Shown one piece after another: positions 52,506 through 64,000 of a DNA stretch of 64,000 nt (positions are counted from its first letter, which is position 1; every line of letters starts with the position of its first letter). Below the pieces are notes generated by a model. That model was not told the DNA's origin. It made no database searches and worked only from the letters and a program-made list of their open reading frames with translations. Source of the DNA: Adineta vaga. Taxonomy: Eukaryota; Rotifera. Made by a program: the position numbers and the translations under genes. Location of the stretch: contig CP075494.1 in assembly GCA_021613535.1 (NCBI GenBank), forward strand, positions 14,880,001-14,944,000. Direction: 5' to 3'.

Positions 52506-52769
52506 TTAACTTACCGGAAAAATCATATGGATACAAAAAAATTTCCTTCGTTCAGTTTCGTATATCGTAACTATGATACTATCGTTCGTGATATCTAATT
52601 TTAACTGGTAAATGTTGTACATTTTCCAACGATTACTAAGCGTATGATTTATGTATCGAAGCAATATTTCAAAAATGTATAGTTCTGTGCAAAATACTTG
52701 TGCATAAATAGAATCGATAGCGAGGAGAGCAATAAAATAACAGAACAGGAACAAACACATTATTTTCAA
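52506..52769 (-). CDS. Possible small secreted ORF or 5' leader exon of Kidins220
   Basis: An 87-codon frame begins with a convincing signal peptide (MKIMCLFLFCYFIALLAIDS, cleavage near YAQ). Near its end the DNA contains a consensus donor (CCG|GTAAGT at about 52512). Because the Kidins220 start lies just downstream with an acceptor before it, this could equally be an untranslated leader exon of that gene. No family recognised. Confidence 0.22.
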   Translation of the reverse strand: MKIMCLFLFCYFIALLAIDSIYAQVFCTELYIFEILLRYINHTLSNRWKMYNIYQLKLDITNDSIIVTIYETERRKFFCIHMIFPVS

Positions 52770-53206
52770 AGAAACGTGCGGCAGTAAAAAGACTGTGTCT
52801 CTTTGGTAAACACACTCTTTTATTAGTGCTTAATATTTATCTTAACCAATATATTTATAGGTCGGCTGTAATCCCTAAGGTATTTCGAAAGGTTTTTATT
52901 TTTATACGCATATCCAACTGTCAAAAAAAGTCTTGGAGCTAAAGAATCTCGTTGGTTATTTGTAGAATACGAATCGGAATGATAAAGTCGACAGAGGACA
53001 GTAGTTGATAAAAGAAGAAGACTATAACAGCACTTTTAGACCATGCACAAGTCTTCCTCGAAAGGATTCACTTCTCTCGCTCAATATTATACGTATTTTC
53101 TAGTAATTCAGATGTTTTTGTAGACATAAAATTACAATTTTTATTTTTTTTGTAAAGCTAAATCGATGATAATGATAAAAAGAATTATATGTTTATTGTT
53201 ATAAAT
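52770..53206. other. Spacer between Kidins220 leader region and Chibby
   Basis: Intergenic, likely carrying the Kidins220 promoter and the Chibby 3' end. Nothing else seen. Confidence 0.4.
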
Positions 53207-53622
53207 CTAACGATGCATTGATACCCATTCAGCAATTGATTCAGTAATAAGATTAAACAAAACTTCAATTTTAACTTTAAGAATATTATTTTCTTCTTGT
53301 AAGATTTGAATATGTTTTCGAATTCGATCTGCAGTATCATTTGAAATTTCATGAAATATTTCAGCATTTTCTAAATAAAAAAGAGATTCTTTTCTATAAA
53401 TTAAACCAAACAATGCTCATTCTGAATTAATTTACCCGTATTCCAATTTCCATTATCAGTATTGAAGAAGATTTTTCGATCAGCAATTTTCACGTCAATT
53501 ATGTTACATATGGGACCAAACTCATGACAGGATTCTTCTGTTGATAATTTCAATGGATTTTTAGAAACATCTTTTCTTGCCTTAGTTCTTTTGAAAGAAA
53601 ACGCTTGCTTCAAAAAAGACAT
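53207..53622 (-). CDS. CBY1: Chibby-family protein
   Basis: Two exons, 53436-53622 and 53207-53370, give 116 residues, close to the usual 126 of Chibby-1. The N-terminus MSFLKQAFSFKR resembles the family's MPFFGNxFSPKK start. The middle has the family pattern of a Phe followed by NGNW (FFNTDNGNWNT, compare FENGQW). The C-terminal half is a leucine-zipper coiled coil (IRKHIQILQEENNILKVKIE, then VLFNLITESIAEW), matching the Chibby LEEENNLLRLKVDILLDMLSE region. Chibby binds beta-catenin and 14-3-3 and sits at the base of cilia, where it promotes ciliogenesis. An upstream in-frame Met (53658) would add 12 residues, but the family N-terminus favours 53622. The gene is divergent from eIF4A. Confidence 0.85.
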
Positions 53623-54328
53623 CGTGTTAGTTTTGAATAATAGATTTTCATCTATCATTTAACGTGAATCGTTGCTATCGACCTATAAATGGCGCATGAT
53701 TCTAGTCGTTTAGACCTCCATTTGTTCCTACGAACACCAACAGTTTCGTTTAGAAATTAATAAAAAGCCAACGATGTTTCAATAGTAATAAAACAATTTA
53801 CTAAGGATTCTCTCATATTCAATCAAGATATTATTAACTGACTTGAACAAGTTTAGATTTTACTCCATAATCAATTATTTCATATAACATAAATTTGATT
53901 TTCAATACAATAAGAATATTTTACTTGTAGTCTATCATAGTAACTAAGCAATAGTTTTTCTTTTCTTTCTAACTGCATTACTGTTTTAGAATCCTTCATC
54001 TACCAGCGACAATAGTATATCAAAATAGTAATTCCTTATCAAATAAATTCTTCTATCCAATATATAATTCTCAATAAAAATAAAAATTAACGGAATTTTC
54101 CAAAGAATATTTCCAATTTGGTTATGCCCTCTCTATAGATGTTAGTTCGTCGGTCCGTATTTTAATCAAGTAATATCTTCTGAATCCGCCATGTTGCATA
54201 TATGCTTGCTTGACTCTCGATAAGTGTATGTGAATCTACTTCTACTTTAGTTTTCGTATTTTCTTTTTGTTTACAATATTATCAAGTATCTTCAATTTTT
54301 CTTCAGATTATGTCACCAATCAAACAAG
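53623..54328. promoter_or_regulatory. Shared divergent promoter region of Chibby and eIF4A
   Basis: About 700 bp between two head-to-head genes. It ends on the right in a pyrimidine tract and acceptor (TTTTTCTTCAG at about 54297-54307), 22 nt before the eIF4A ATG. No individual promoter element is claimed. Confidence 0.45.
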
Positions 54329-56197
<1,869 letters not shown>

Positions 56198-56844
56198 AAA
56201 AGATAGACAATTGTTCTTGTTCTTTCATCAATTCTTTATCATCAGAATCATACAAATAAAAATTCTCTAACCATCATCTCTCTATTCTGATGATCATAAA
56301 TAAACTTCTGTTTAACATCATCGTTACTTTTTTTTTCTTCTCCTTGTTTGCCTCTTTTAACTGAGATCTTGAATGGATACACATTGTATAAGTTTATCTA
56401 AAACTCGTAAGAGAGAAAATCGCTCCAGTCGTCTATGTTCTTTTTTCTTCGTTTGTTTGTTTTTTTTTCTTCCTTGTTATTTTTGTCGTTACGTTTTGTT
56501 CGTCAAACGGGAAAAAAAGATTCATTTCATATACACATATCATAGATACTATATCAGAAGCCTACATTAAAGCAAGAAAAAAACCAAACACATACATACA
56601 TATATATATATATGAAAGTTTTATATTAGATGATGCTATGTCTTCTGTATATAAATTACTAAATAATAATCATCAATATAAAGTTTTCAATTTTTATTCT
56701 ATTTAAAAAGAAAGAAAGAAAGAAAAACGGTATGACAATGATCTGAATAATAAATCGTTCTTGCTTAATCGTTCGAATGTAACGTAATAATTTGATTAAA
56801 AAAAAGACAAGTCTTGCGACTGATGTCCGAATACGACAACAAAA
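56198..56844. other. Convergent 3' flanks of eIF4A and Hip
   Basis: Tail-to-tail spacer with pyrimidine and (TA)n runs; contains polyadenylation-like AATAAA sites. No gene. Confidence 0.5.
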
Positions 56845-58592
56845 TTAATCAAGATCATTAGCTGAAGATGCACCAGCACCACCACCCATGCCACCTAGAA
56901 GAATACATTATGATGGAAATTCATGATGAAGCAAATAATAGAAAACTAACCTGGAAAACCTGGGAAACCACCTCCCATTGGTCCACCTGCACCACCAAAT
57001 TTACCGGCAAGTTTTTCCATAACTTTACGTACCTTTGGATTACTTTGATGAGCAGCTATTTTCGATGGATCAGCACTGACTTCCTGAAAATTATAGTATT
57101 TAGAGTACGCTGCCTATTTAAAATCATAGACATTGATGCCGAAGTTCTTACCGAAAAAGCTTTTTGTACATCAGGATCTTGTAATGCTTCCATTATTTCT
57201 GGATCATTTAGCATAGCGCCCAATCCTCCGAGATCGGCACCACCAGCACCACCACCCATATCACTCATACCTCCCATATCACCCATACCTCCCATGCCGC
57301 CCATACCTCCCATACCACCCATACCACCCATACCACCCATGCCGCCCATGCCTCCCATACCACCTAAATGGACGTAAAGATAGGACACATCAAATGGCAA
57401 ACTATCATACGGTTATACCTGGAAATCCTGGAAATTGATGTCCACCTGCAGCACGAGCTTGTTGTTCGCGTGCTCGACGTTCATTTTCTTCCTGTTGTGC
57501 TTTGGCATAAGCTTCTTGAGCTTTACGAATACGTTCACGTTTAGCTTCAATTTCTTTTGTTTCTCGACGGCGTTCATATTTACGTTTATGTTCAGTAACT
57601 TTTTTCGCCTATATAAAATTCAAACATACAATGATAAACGAAACACACTATAAAATAAATGAATTTACATTTGCTTCAACTTCTTTACACCATGTTTGTA
57701 CATCTTCGTCAAAATCCGATATTTGAGCTTTACAAAAATCTTTATAAGCTGCTTCCCAATCACCCAACATACTAAACGAATAAATCAATTATGGTGCAAA
57801 AATAATCTTATGAATTTCATACCGATGAGCTTTTCCTCTCCATTTCAAAGCTTGTTGAGAATTTTCATTGATTTCTAAAGCTCGATTACAATCACGTACA
57901 GCTGCATTTGGTTTTTGAAGTTTGATGTAACATTGAGCACGTTTAGCGTAGAGAATAGCCGATTGTGGGTTATTTTCAATTGCTTGTGTAAACAATGAAA
58001 TAGCATCTTCAAATGCACCTTCAGAAAGTTTTCCTTGAGCTTCAGATCGTTTCACATCGGCTTGTTCTAACATAGCATCTGTAACCTATTTAAATTAACA
58101 TTTCGTTATTAAATAAAACACTTAAGTTTCACACTCAATCATACTTCAGCATTAGCGTCTCCCATCGATTGTGGTGGATCATTATCTCCAGCAATAACAC
58201 CGGTTGTATCCAATTCTATTTGAAGAAGAAAATCAAGAAAATTATAAAGAATGATCAAGAAAAATGTCTTACCTAAATCACTTTCTGGGTCACTTTCTAC
58301 TTTTGGTGGTTCTGCTTCTTGACTAGTTGAAGATTTATGTTCTTCTTCATCGACATTTATCTTTGATGATTGTGAACTTTCTTGTTTTTTATTAGCAGGA
58401 AGTGTTGCACCTAATCTAAATGAAATATATATATTTTTTATAATGATTTTATTCAAATCGTTCATTTTACTTTGAAAGCCATTGTCGAAAAAACTCCAAT
58501 TCAGGTGCATGAAGTAATTCAGGTTGAGCTTCGCATAAAGAAACAAATTGTTTAAGAAGACGAACGTGTTCGCTTGGAATATTATTCGACAT
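56845..58592 (-). CDS. ST13: Hsc70-interacting protein Hip (ST13/FAM10)
   Basis: Nine exons give 428 residues: 58471-58592, 58273-58415, 58145-58215, 57823-58085, 57669-57771, 57419-57608, 57152-57363, 56951-57083, 56845-56894. Order of parts: the N-terminal dimerisation segment (about 8-38, ending LEFFRQWL), an acidic linker with SDPESDLELDTTGVI and the family mark PPQSMGDANAE, three TPR repeats (about 115-215, with ILYAKRAQCYIKLQKPNAA), a highly charged coiled coil (HKRKYERRRETKEIE), a run of Gly-Gly-Met repeats (about 298-330), and the C-terminal STI1-like domain (LNDPEIMEALQDPDVQKAF, then SNPKVRKVMEKL). Hip binds the Hsc70 ATPase domain and slows ADP release in the cytosolic chaperone cycle. 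The GGM block here is long and very regular. An acceptor ends 21 nt before the start. All phases agree. Confidence 0.95.
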
Positions 58593-59199
58593 TTATGAAT
58601 ATTTCGATGATTTCTAGAAAAGAAATAGGAAATATTTATAGAGCGCCATCTAGATTTTGCGTTCTTATAAAGATAAAATTATATTTCATTGCATATAAAA
58701 TCGAATACATCAATTCCATTCAGATGGATCAAAGTCATCGTTTTGAATGCGTATTTAGAATGATAACGATATGCATGAGAAAACGAAATAAATAAATACA
58801 GTATAGTCAGCGAAGTATACAACAACAACACAATCAATAATATCTTCGTTATTCGCTTGCATGCACGCACATATACACGCACGAATGTCAGAACGACATG
58901 ATTCATCTCGTCCTACGTACATGGTGCCATCCTCCTTGGTCATATAGATTAATTCATAACAATTGTATTTTGTGATTATTCTTGAAAATAAATCATTTTT
59001 TCTTCAATAATATTTTCATTAATACTATAATAATATAGATGGCATCAGTTCGCCACCGGAAAACTTCGAAAAATCAAATTCATAGGTATAACATTTTTTA
59101 CTAAATTACTACACGAATAAAGCATAACTACATTTAAAATATATGAAATGACAATAAAAGGGTGGATTCAAATGATTTGAACAGAAAAATCATTATGAT
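58593..59199. other. Spacer between Hip and the SLC17 gene
   Basis: Upstream region of Hip and 3' flank of the transporter. Short frames at 58574-58943 on both strands are not convincing. Confidence 0.5.
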
Positions 59200-61109
59200 T
59201 TAATCCGTTGTTTGTTTCGATGATGTAGTTACATTTGGTCCTGAAAAATAGAAAGAATACTTGTTTATATGTATTGAAATTACTTTACCTGCTAGAGGAA
59301 CTTGTTCAGGTATAACAGGATGTTTAATGGCCCATGGTTGAACTTCACCTGATCCGATCATTAGAAATACAATCATACCAAGAATATAAATAACTGCACA
59401 AATGAAAAATACAATACGCCAATTATTTGGATCCTATTTTCATTAGTAAAGCCTTTCATGTGCATGAAAAATCTCTTGATAGAACATACTTTTTCAGTAA
59501 GAGCTCCCACAATATAAGGACTGATAATTCCTGGAATAGTAGCGAATGTATTTGATATACCAAAAACGATGCCTGCATAGGATGGAGCAATATCATTTGC
59601 AGTTAACATAAAACCTCCACCATAACAACATCCTCTAAATAAAGACAAATAAAAAAACATGCGAATAAAAAATCAACCGATCAATAATCGTAATTACGTG
59701 AATGTAATACCAACGGTTAATAAACCAACAGCAACATATTTAAGTTTACATGTCATAAATGCTAGACCAATGACAAATATAGCTGGAAATAAATTTCCTA
59801 ATACATTGAATAATTTTCTTGTTTGTGTTCGAGTTAAAAGTTTCTTTCGAATGCACATATCAGCTAGAGCACCGGATATATTTATATTGAGCCAAAATAT
59901 CAAATAAGGTAATGACGAAAGTAAACCATTCTAAGTGTAACACGAAAAAGATATCATTCTATTTACTTTTATTATTGTGATTTACTTACAGATTTAATAT
60001 CGAATCGTAATACTTCAGACATATATTTTGGTATTGATGTAAGAAATGTATATGTACCCCAATTATTACATGTATGAATAGTAAATAATGCCCAACAAGC
60101 AGGTGAAGTTAAAATAGCTTTCCATGGTGCTTCAAATTCATTTTTACTATGACTTGATAATTGTTGTTGTGTACTATCAAGAATAAATTCTTTTTCTTCG
60201 TTACTAATACAACGATGATCACGAGGTGAATCCGCATAAAATATTAACCAAAAAATACCCCATATAAGACCAATAATACCTGTCGAATAAAAAATTAAAG
60301 GCCAACCACCAACAAAATTCCATGAACACATTATACCACCGAGTGATAAGGTTAAAACATTGCCAATTTGTGCACCTATTTGTTTTTAAAAGAAAAGAAC
60401 ATAATAAAAATGATAAATTTTATCGTTTCTCTCACCAGCATTCATAAAACCAACAAGTTTGCCTCGTTCATTAGGTGGAGCCCAATGTGCCATTATAACA
60501 GTCATACTTGGCCATATAACTCCATGTGTCAGACCGACAATTAATCGTAAGAACCATAATACAGCATAATGTAAACTTGCACCCCATGGCATTAATATCG
60601 TAAAAATACCTGAGATAACCATTGCTATGCCAAATATGTATCGAGCACCAAATCGACTAGCCAAATAACCACCAGGTATTTCAGTAATTAAATAACCATA
60701 AAAATAACCTCCTAAAATAAAACCTTGAACATTTTTTGTCCATGGATATGGACCTTCCTATTAATTAGTTACGATGAGTATGTAAATTTTCTTCTTGAAT
60801 TAAATAAACTTACAATTTTCACTGTATTATTGGCGCGTGGACAATCAATATCAGCTTGTGTAAGTGGCATTGCATTACTATATTTATGTTGAGCAATTGC
60901 TGAATGATTAACCATACAAACGAGAGCAATACCCACATTGATCTTTTGTGAATAATGTGCTACCATGCCAAGAAATCCAACAAAAGCAACAGCAACACGA
61001 ATTGAACACCAGAAAGAAACTATAAATGTCTAATATTATTTTCTAAAGACTTGAATATATATTTATTTTAGTTACCCGGTCGTGATAGTTGAATCTCTGA
61101 TTGAGTCAT
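59200..61109 (-). CDS. SLC17-family (sialin/vesicular glutamate transporter-like) anion transporter
   Basis: Eight exons give 503 residues: 61076-61109, 60814-61019, 60436-60757, 59990-60375, 59698-59930, 59490-59634, 59289-59433, 59200-59240. Twelve hydrophobic helices of the major facilitator fold are visible. SLC17 marks include the first helix followed by [20 protein letters not shown], the segment [20 protein letters not shown] followed by [11 protein letters not shown], the helix-4/5 segment [20 protein letters not shown] followed by [34 protein letters not shown], and [20 protein letters not shown]. Members carry sialic acid, glutamate, urate or phosphate across lysosomal, vesicular or plasma membranes. 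The short lumenal loop after helix 1 and the length favour sialin (SLC17A5) type, but the substrate is not certain. Divergent from the cornichon gene. Confidence 0.92.
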
Positions 61110-62729
61110 CGGAGTGATTTTGTAAAAGATATTCAATAATGATTTAAAAAAAGTCTTGTAGTTCTAAAAAATAAAGATTTAATTGGCGCTATACTTTATG
61201 TTCGTATAGTATTGTAGAAATATTAACGAATGCATAAGAAAACAAGGAATGGTTGTTTTTCTAATGAAGATTATCTGTTCTGTTCGTCATCGTCGTCACT
61301 AGATTTTTCTCTGCTACATAAGCGGAGGCAAAAAAAAACTCTCGTGTTCTATTTTTCTCTACAAAACTATCAAAAAATACTCGGTACATCGGCCTTGCTG
61401 TAAAAAAGAAAGAAAGAATAGAAACTAGTTATATGCACGCACAAGACATTATATACTCAATGCAAAATAATGACTGTGAAGAGAAGAGAACATGTATAAT
61501 ATATATGTAAATAGATAATTAAAACAAAATTCTTCTTTTTTGTTTTGTTTTTGAAGACTAGTCATCGTAATAAAATGAAAATCATTGACAAATTCATGTT
61601 CATTATTGATTTCTCAGAAATAGACGATGCTGCAGATAATCTTGCTGTTACTATAATGATAGCGACAAAATAGTGTTTATGAGTCTCATATTGAGATACA
61701 TAATGAAAAAAAACAGCGATTTCTCAGTTTAAGTGTGACATACTAGTTGAAATGCATATGTTTTAAGTACGGTTATAAAAAGGTAAAAGGTATACACTTT
61801 TTTCCTCTTCAGTACAACCAATTAAAAATGCTTTAAAGTGAATACATTATCTATATAAATCATTTTGATAATATTTTCGAGTATTAATTAATGAAAAGTA
61901 TAAACATTGCACTGAAGGTATTAGTTTACTAATGAGCAATTCAACATTGAAGAAAATGATAGTCTTTCTAATATGAAATTAGATACACATTAGATCTTTT
62001 TTATCGCCTTATTCTTGAATTTAAGTCGAAGTTTTGAGTTCGATTTGGGATATATCCAGTAGTTTGCTTCTGTCATTTATTTTTTATACTCATCACATGA
62101 ATTGTATCACCTATTATTCATTCCATATCTTGCTATCGACAGACAGGACAATGACATTTGTTTGAATCAAATTTTATACCAGTTGATAAAGAAACCACAG
62201 AAATTTTTGTATATCAAAGAGAATTATATTAATTATCAGCAATCGTTACATCGTAATAATAGATATCATCTTAATGAAAAGACTTTCTCAACAAGATTTT
62301 GATGTTATTTACAAGTGTCACTATCAAGATCACTATATACTTTCCAGTAGGAATAAAGTAAAAAAGTGATTGCAGATTTCCGACATAAGACTTAATCATG
62401 ACTGAAATAAAATTAACATCTTTTTGTCTAAATTTACTGGAAATTATTTTCAGAAACTGTTTTGTGCCGTAATAGACAAATGCGTCGATGATCAGTTTCA
62501 TCAAGTATTCTTATTTCACTACTAACATTTTCTATAGAAGAAAATGAAAAAAAAATCTCTTACTCCTTTGTTTGTGGCGCTATTATCCTACTTGATTCAA
62601 TCGAACCAATCGAGTTTCTGAATGTATCCCTTTTATCATAAACGTATCAATTGTTTCCCATTTTCTTTTTCTCTTCGTCTATCTTAAATTTAAATTAATT
62701 TCCAACATTCATACGTGTTCAGATTAATA
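61110..62729. other. Divergent spacer between the SLC17 and cornichon genes
   Basis: About 1.6 kb, A+T-rich. Frames at 62102-62504 on both strands are not supported by any domain or splice signal. It probably holds both promoters. Confidence 0.5.
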
Positions 62730-63219
62730 ATGGCATTTACATTCGTAGCATTTGCTTATATTGTAGCACTTATACTAACAGCATTGCTTATCTTTTTCGC
62801 AATTTGGCATGTAAGACTTAATTTAGTTTTTGTTTTTTCTCACTCTTGATTTTATCTTTTCATAGATTATTGCCTTTGATGAATTAAAAAATGATCATAA
62901 AAATCCTATTGAACAATGTAATGCATTAAATCCACTTGTTTTACCTGAATATATCATACATATTTTTATCAATATTCTTTTTCTTCTTGGTGGTCAATGG
63001 TTAACATTAGTTTTCAATGCACCATTAATTGCTTATCATATCAATAAATTTCGTACACGTTCAATGAAAAGTGGATTTGGTATTTATGATCCAACGACGA
63101 TAATGAATGCTCATATATTGAGTTTAGCACAACGTGAAGGATGGATCAAACTTGGTTTCTATATGATTACATTCTTCTATTATCTCTATTCTATGATTGC
63201 TGAACTTATTCGGGAATAA
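62730..63219 (+). CDS. CNIH1: Cornichon homologue (ER cargo receptor)
   Basis: Two exons, 62730-62810 and 62866-63219, give 144 residues, the exact length of animal cornichon-1. The N-terminal helix (MAFTFVAFAYIVALILTALL) runs into IFFAIWHIIAFDELK. The family blocks NPIEQCNALNPLVLPEYI, GGQWLTL, YDPTTIMNAHILS and EGWIKLGFYMITFFYYLYSM are all present. Cornichons are three-helix ER proteins that load transmembrane cargo such as TGF-alpha-like ligands and AMPA receptors into COPII vesicles. The absence of an extra acidic loop segment argues for the CNIH1/4 side rather than CNIH2/3. A splice acceptor (GTTCAG) ends 7 nt before the start. Confidence 0.96.
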
Positions 63220-63561
63220 ATCAAAGGAATCGTTTTCTCACTTTCGTTATTTTTTTGTTTCAATTGTGATATTTCTTTCTTTTTGTTATTTGTTTAAGAT
63301 CATGAACGATCAAATCATATAAAATGATTCATTCGTGTATGTTAATTGAATAGATTGATAAAAAATTTGTTGGTACTAATAACGAATTGGACATATTCTG
63401 AAAAATTGAAGAAAAAAAATAAAAAGGTCCAGAGAAGTATTTTCCTTTTTCTACGATCAAGGAAGGTAATATTCGTTTCACATTCAAAATATCTGTACAC
63501 AAGACAAATCAGATGCTTTCAATGAATAAACACGAAACGATTCCTCAGATTTTCTTTTTAG
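63220..63561. other. Spacer between cornichon and DED gene
   Basis: Contains the cornichon 3' flank and, at its right edge, a pyrimidine tract ending in AG directly against the next ATG. Confidence 0.5.
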
Positions 63562-63885
63562 ATGGATGCAACTGATCAACGATTTCGTACTCTTCTTATC
63601 AATGTTGGTAATAGATTATCGATGAAAGATCGACAATCTCTTGGTTTTATTCTTGGTGGTGATGTACCACGTCAAGATCTTGATACGATTGCTCGCGATA
63701 GTCATGCATCGATGAATATTATTTGGGACGCCTTAATTCAACGAGATAAAATTAATTTTCATAATGTTGATTATCTCATACGTTGTTTCGAAAGTATTGG
63801 TCGTATGGATATAGTTCGATTATTAAAAGAATATTTACAAGAACCTGCTGAACCAACAGCTCTATTCAGACAATTCAATCCATAA
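63562..63885 (+). CDS. Stand-alone death-effector-domain protein
   Basis: A single exon encodes 107 residues, nearly all of which form one death effector domain. Helix 1 is FRTLLINVGNRLS (8-20), helix 2 begins KDRQSLGFILG (22-32), and the sixth helix carries the DED-defining RxDL-type motif as RMDI (81-84) followed by VRLLKEYL. DEDs assemble by homotypic stacking in caspase-8, FADD, FLIP and PEA-15. There is no caspase, death domain or DNA-binding part, only a 15-residue tail (EPAEPTALFRQFNP), so it resembles PEA-15 in architecture (regulator or decoy), but it is shorter. An acceptor AG abuts the start codon, implying a spliced leader. A coding exon further downstream beyond 64000 is not needed, since the frame ends in TAA. 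Confidence 0.82.
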   Translation: MDATDQRFRTLLINVGNRLSMKDRQSLGFILGGDVPRQDLDTIARDSHASMNIIWDALIQRDKINFHNVDYLIRCFESIGRMDIVRLLKEYLQEPAEPTALFRQFNP

Positions 63886-64000
63886 AATTTTCTCAACTCT
63901 TTTGAGACTTTTCTGATTTCATTTTGCTTCTTTATTAGTAAACAAAAAATTGATGTAGTTTTAATTTGTTTTTTTTTCTCAATCTTTTTTATATTAATCT
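63886..64000. other. 3' flank of the DED gene
   Basis: Pyrimidine-rich tail of the window, with nothing further recognised. Confidence 0.4.

Noticed and set aside
56868-57377. Plus-strand frame with a run of Pro-Pro-Ile repeats
   Set aside because: It is the antisense of the Hip Gly-Gly-Met exon, which is strongly supported on the minus strand.

Overview
This window is animal nuclear DNA, most likely from a bdelloid rotifer. It is A+T-rich. Its genes are metazoan orthologues built from many short exons separated by GT-AG introns that are mostly 50-70 nt long. It also has abundant simple repeats and a putative splice acceptor just upstream of many start codons. The rotifer assignment is inferred from gene style and content, not from a marker gene. 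I rebuilt exon structures by hand from conserved protein sequence plus GT/AG and phase. Each multi-exon model listed with exons sums to an intact frame; boundaries may be off by a base or two.

Layout. 0.7-6.8 kb: a GNAT-like acetyltransferase (-), a seven-helix receptor-like protein (+), a decayed zinc-finger fragment, a doubtful ORF and a small secreted protein (-). 8-13 kb: a 17-exon NOX5-type calcium-regulated NADPH oxidase (-) with a Kunitz domain carried on its own exon in an extracellular loop. 14.1-20.6 kb: a Meis/homothorax TALE homeobox gene (-) with unusually long introns and about 3.9 kb of gene-free upstream DNA. 24.5-29.5 kb: a CTTNBP2-like coiled-coil/ankyrin gene (-). 30.3-32.7 kb: a DUF389 membrane protein (-), a family best known from prokaryotes. 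34-37.3 kb: a DDX3/Belle DEAD-box helicase (-).

40-44.8 kb is the accessory region. It holds a GT-rich inverted repeat resembling telomeric DNA, eleven complete tandem 140-bp units each consisting of one 28-residue leucine-rich-repeat exon plus one intron (-), a 702-bp MITE-like element, a relic LRR unit and an F-box exon. 46.5-52.3 kb: Kidins220/ARMS (-, 27 exons). 53.2-53.6 kb: Chibby (-), divergent from eIF4A (+, 54.3-56.2 kb), which has one oversized intron with an H/ACA snoRNA-like fold. 56.8-58.6 kb: Hip/ST13 (-). 59.2-61.1 kb: an SLC17 transporter (-), divergent from cornichon (+, 62.7-63.2 kb). 63.6-63.9 kb: a protein consisting of a single death-effector domain (+).

The genes are mostly independent housekeeping, signalling and developmental loci rather than a cluster. 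The most unusual items are the Kunitz-bearing NADPH oxidase and the LRR exon array, whose introns and helix-coding halves are nearly identical while the predicted ligand-facing residues vary.
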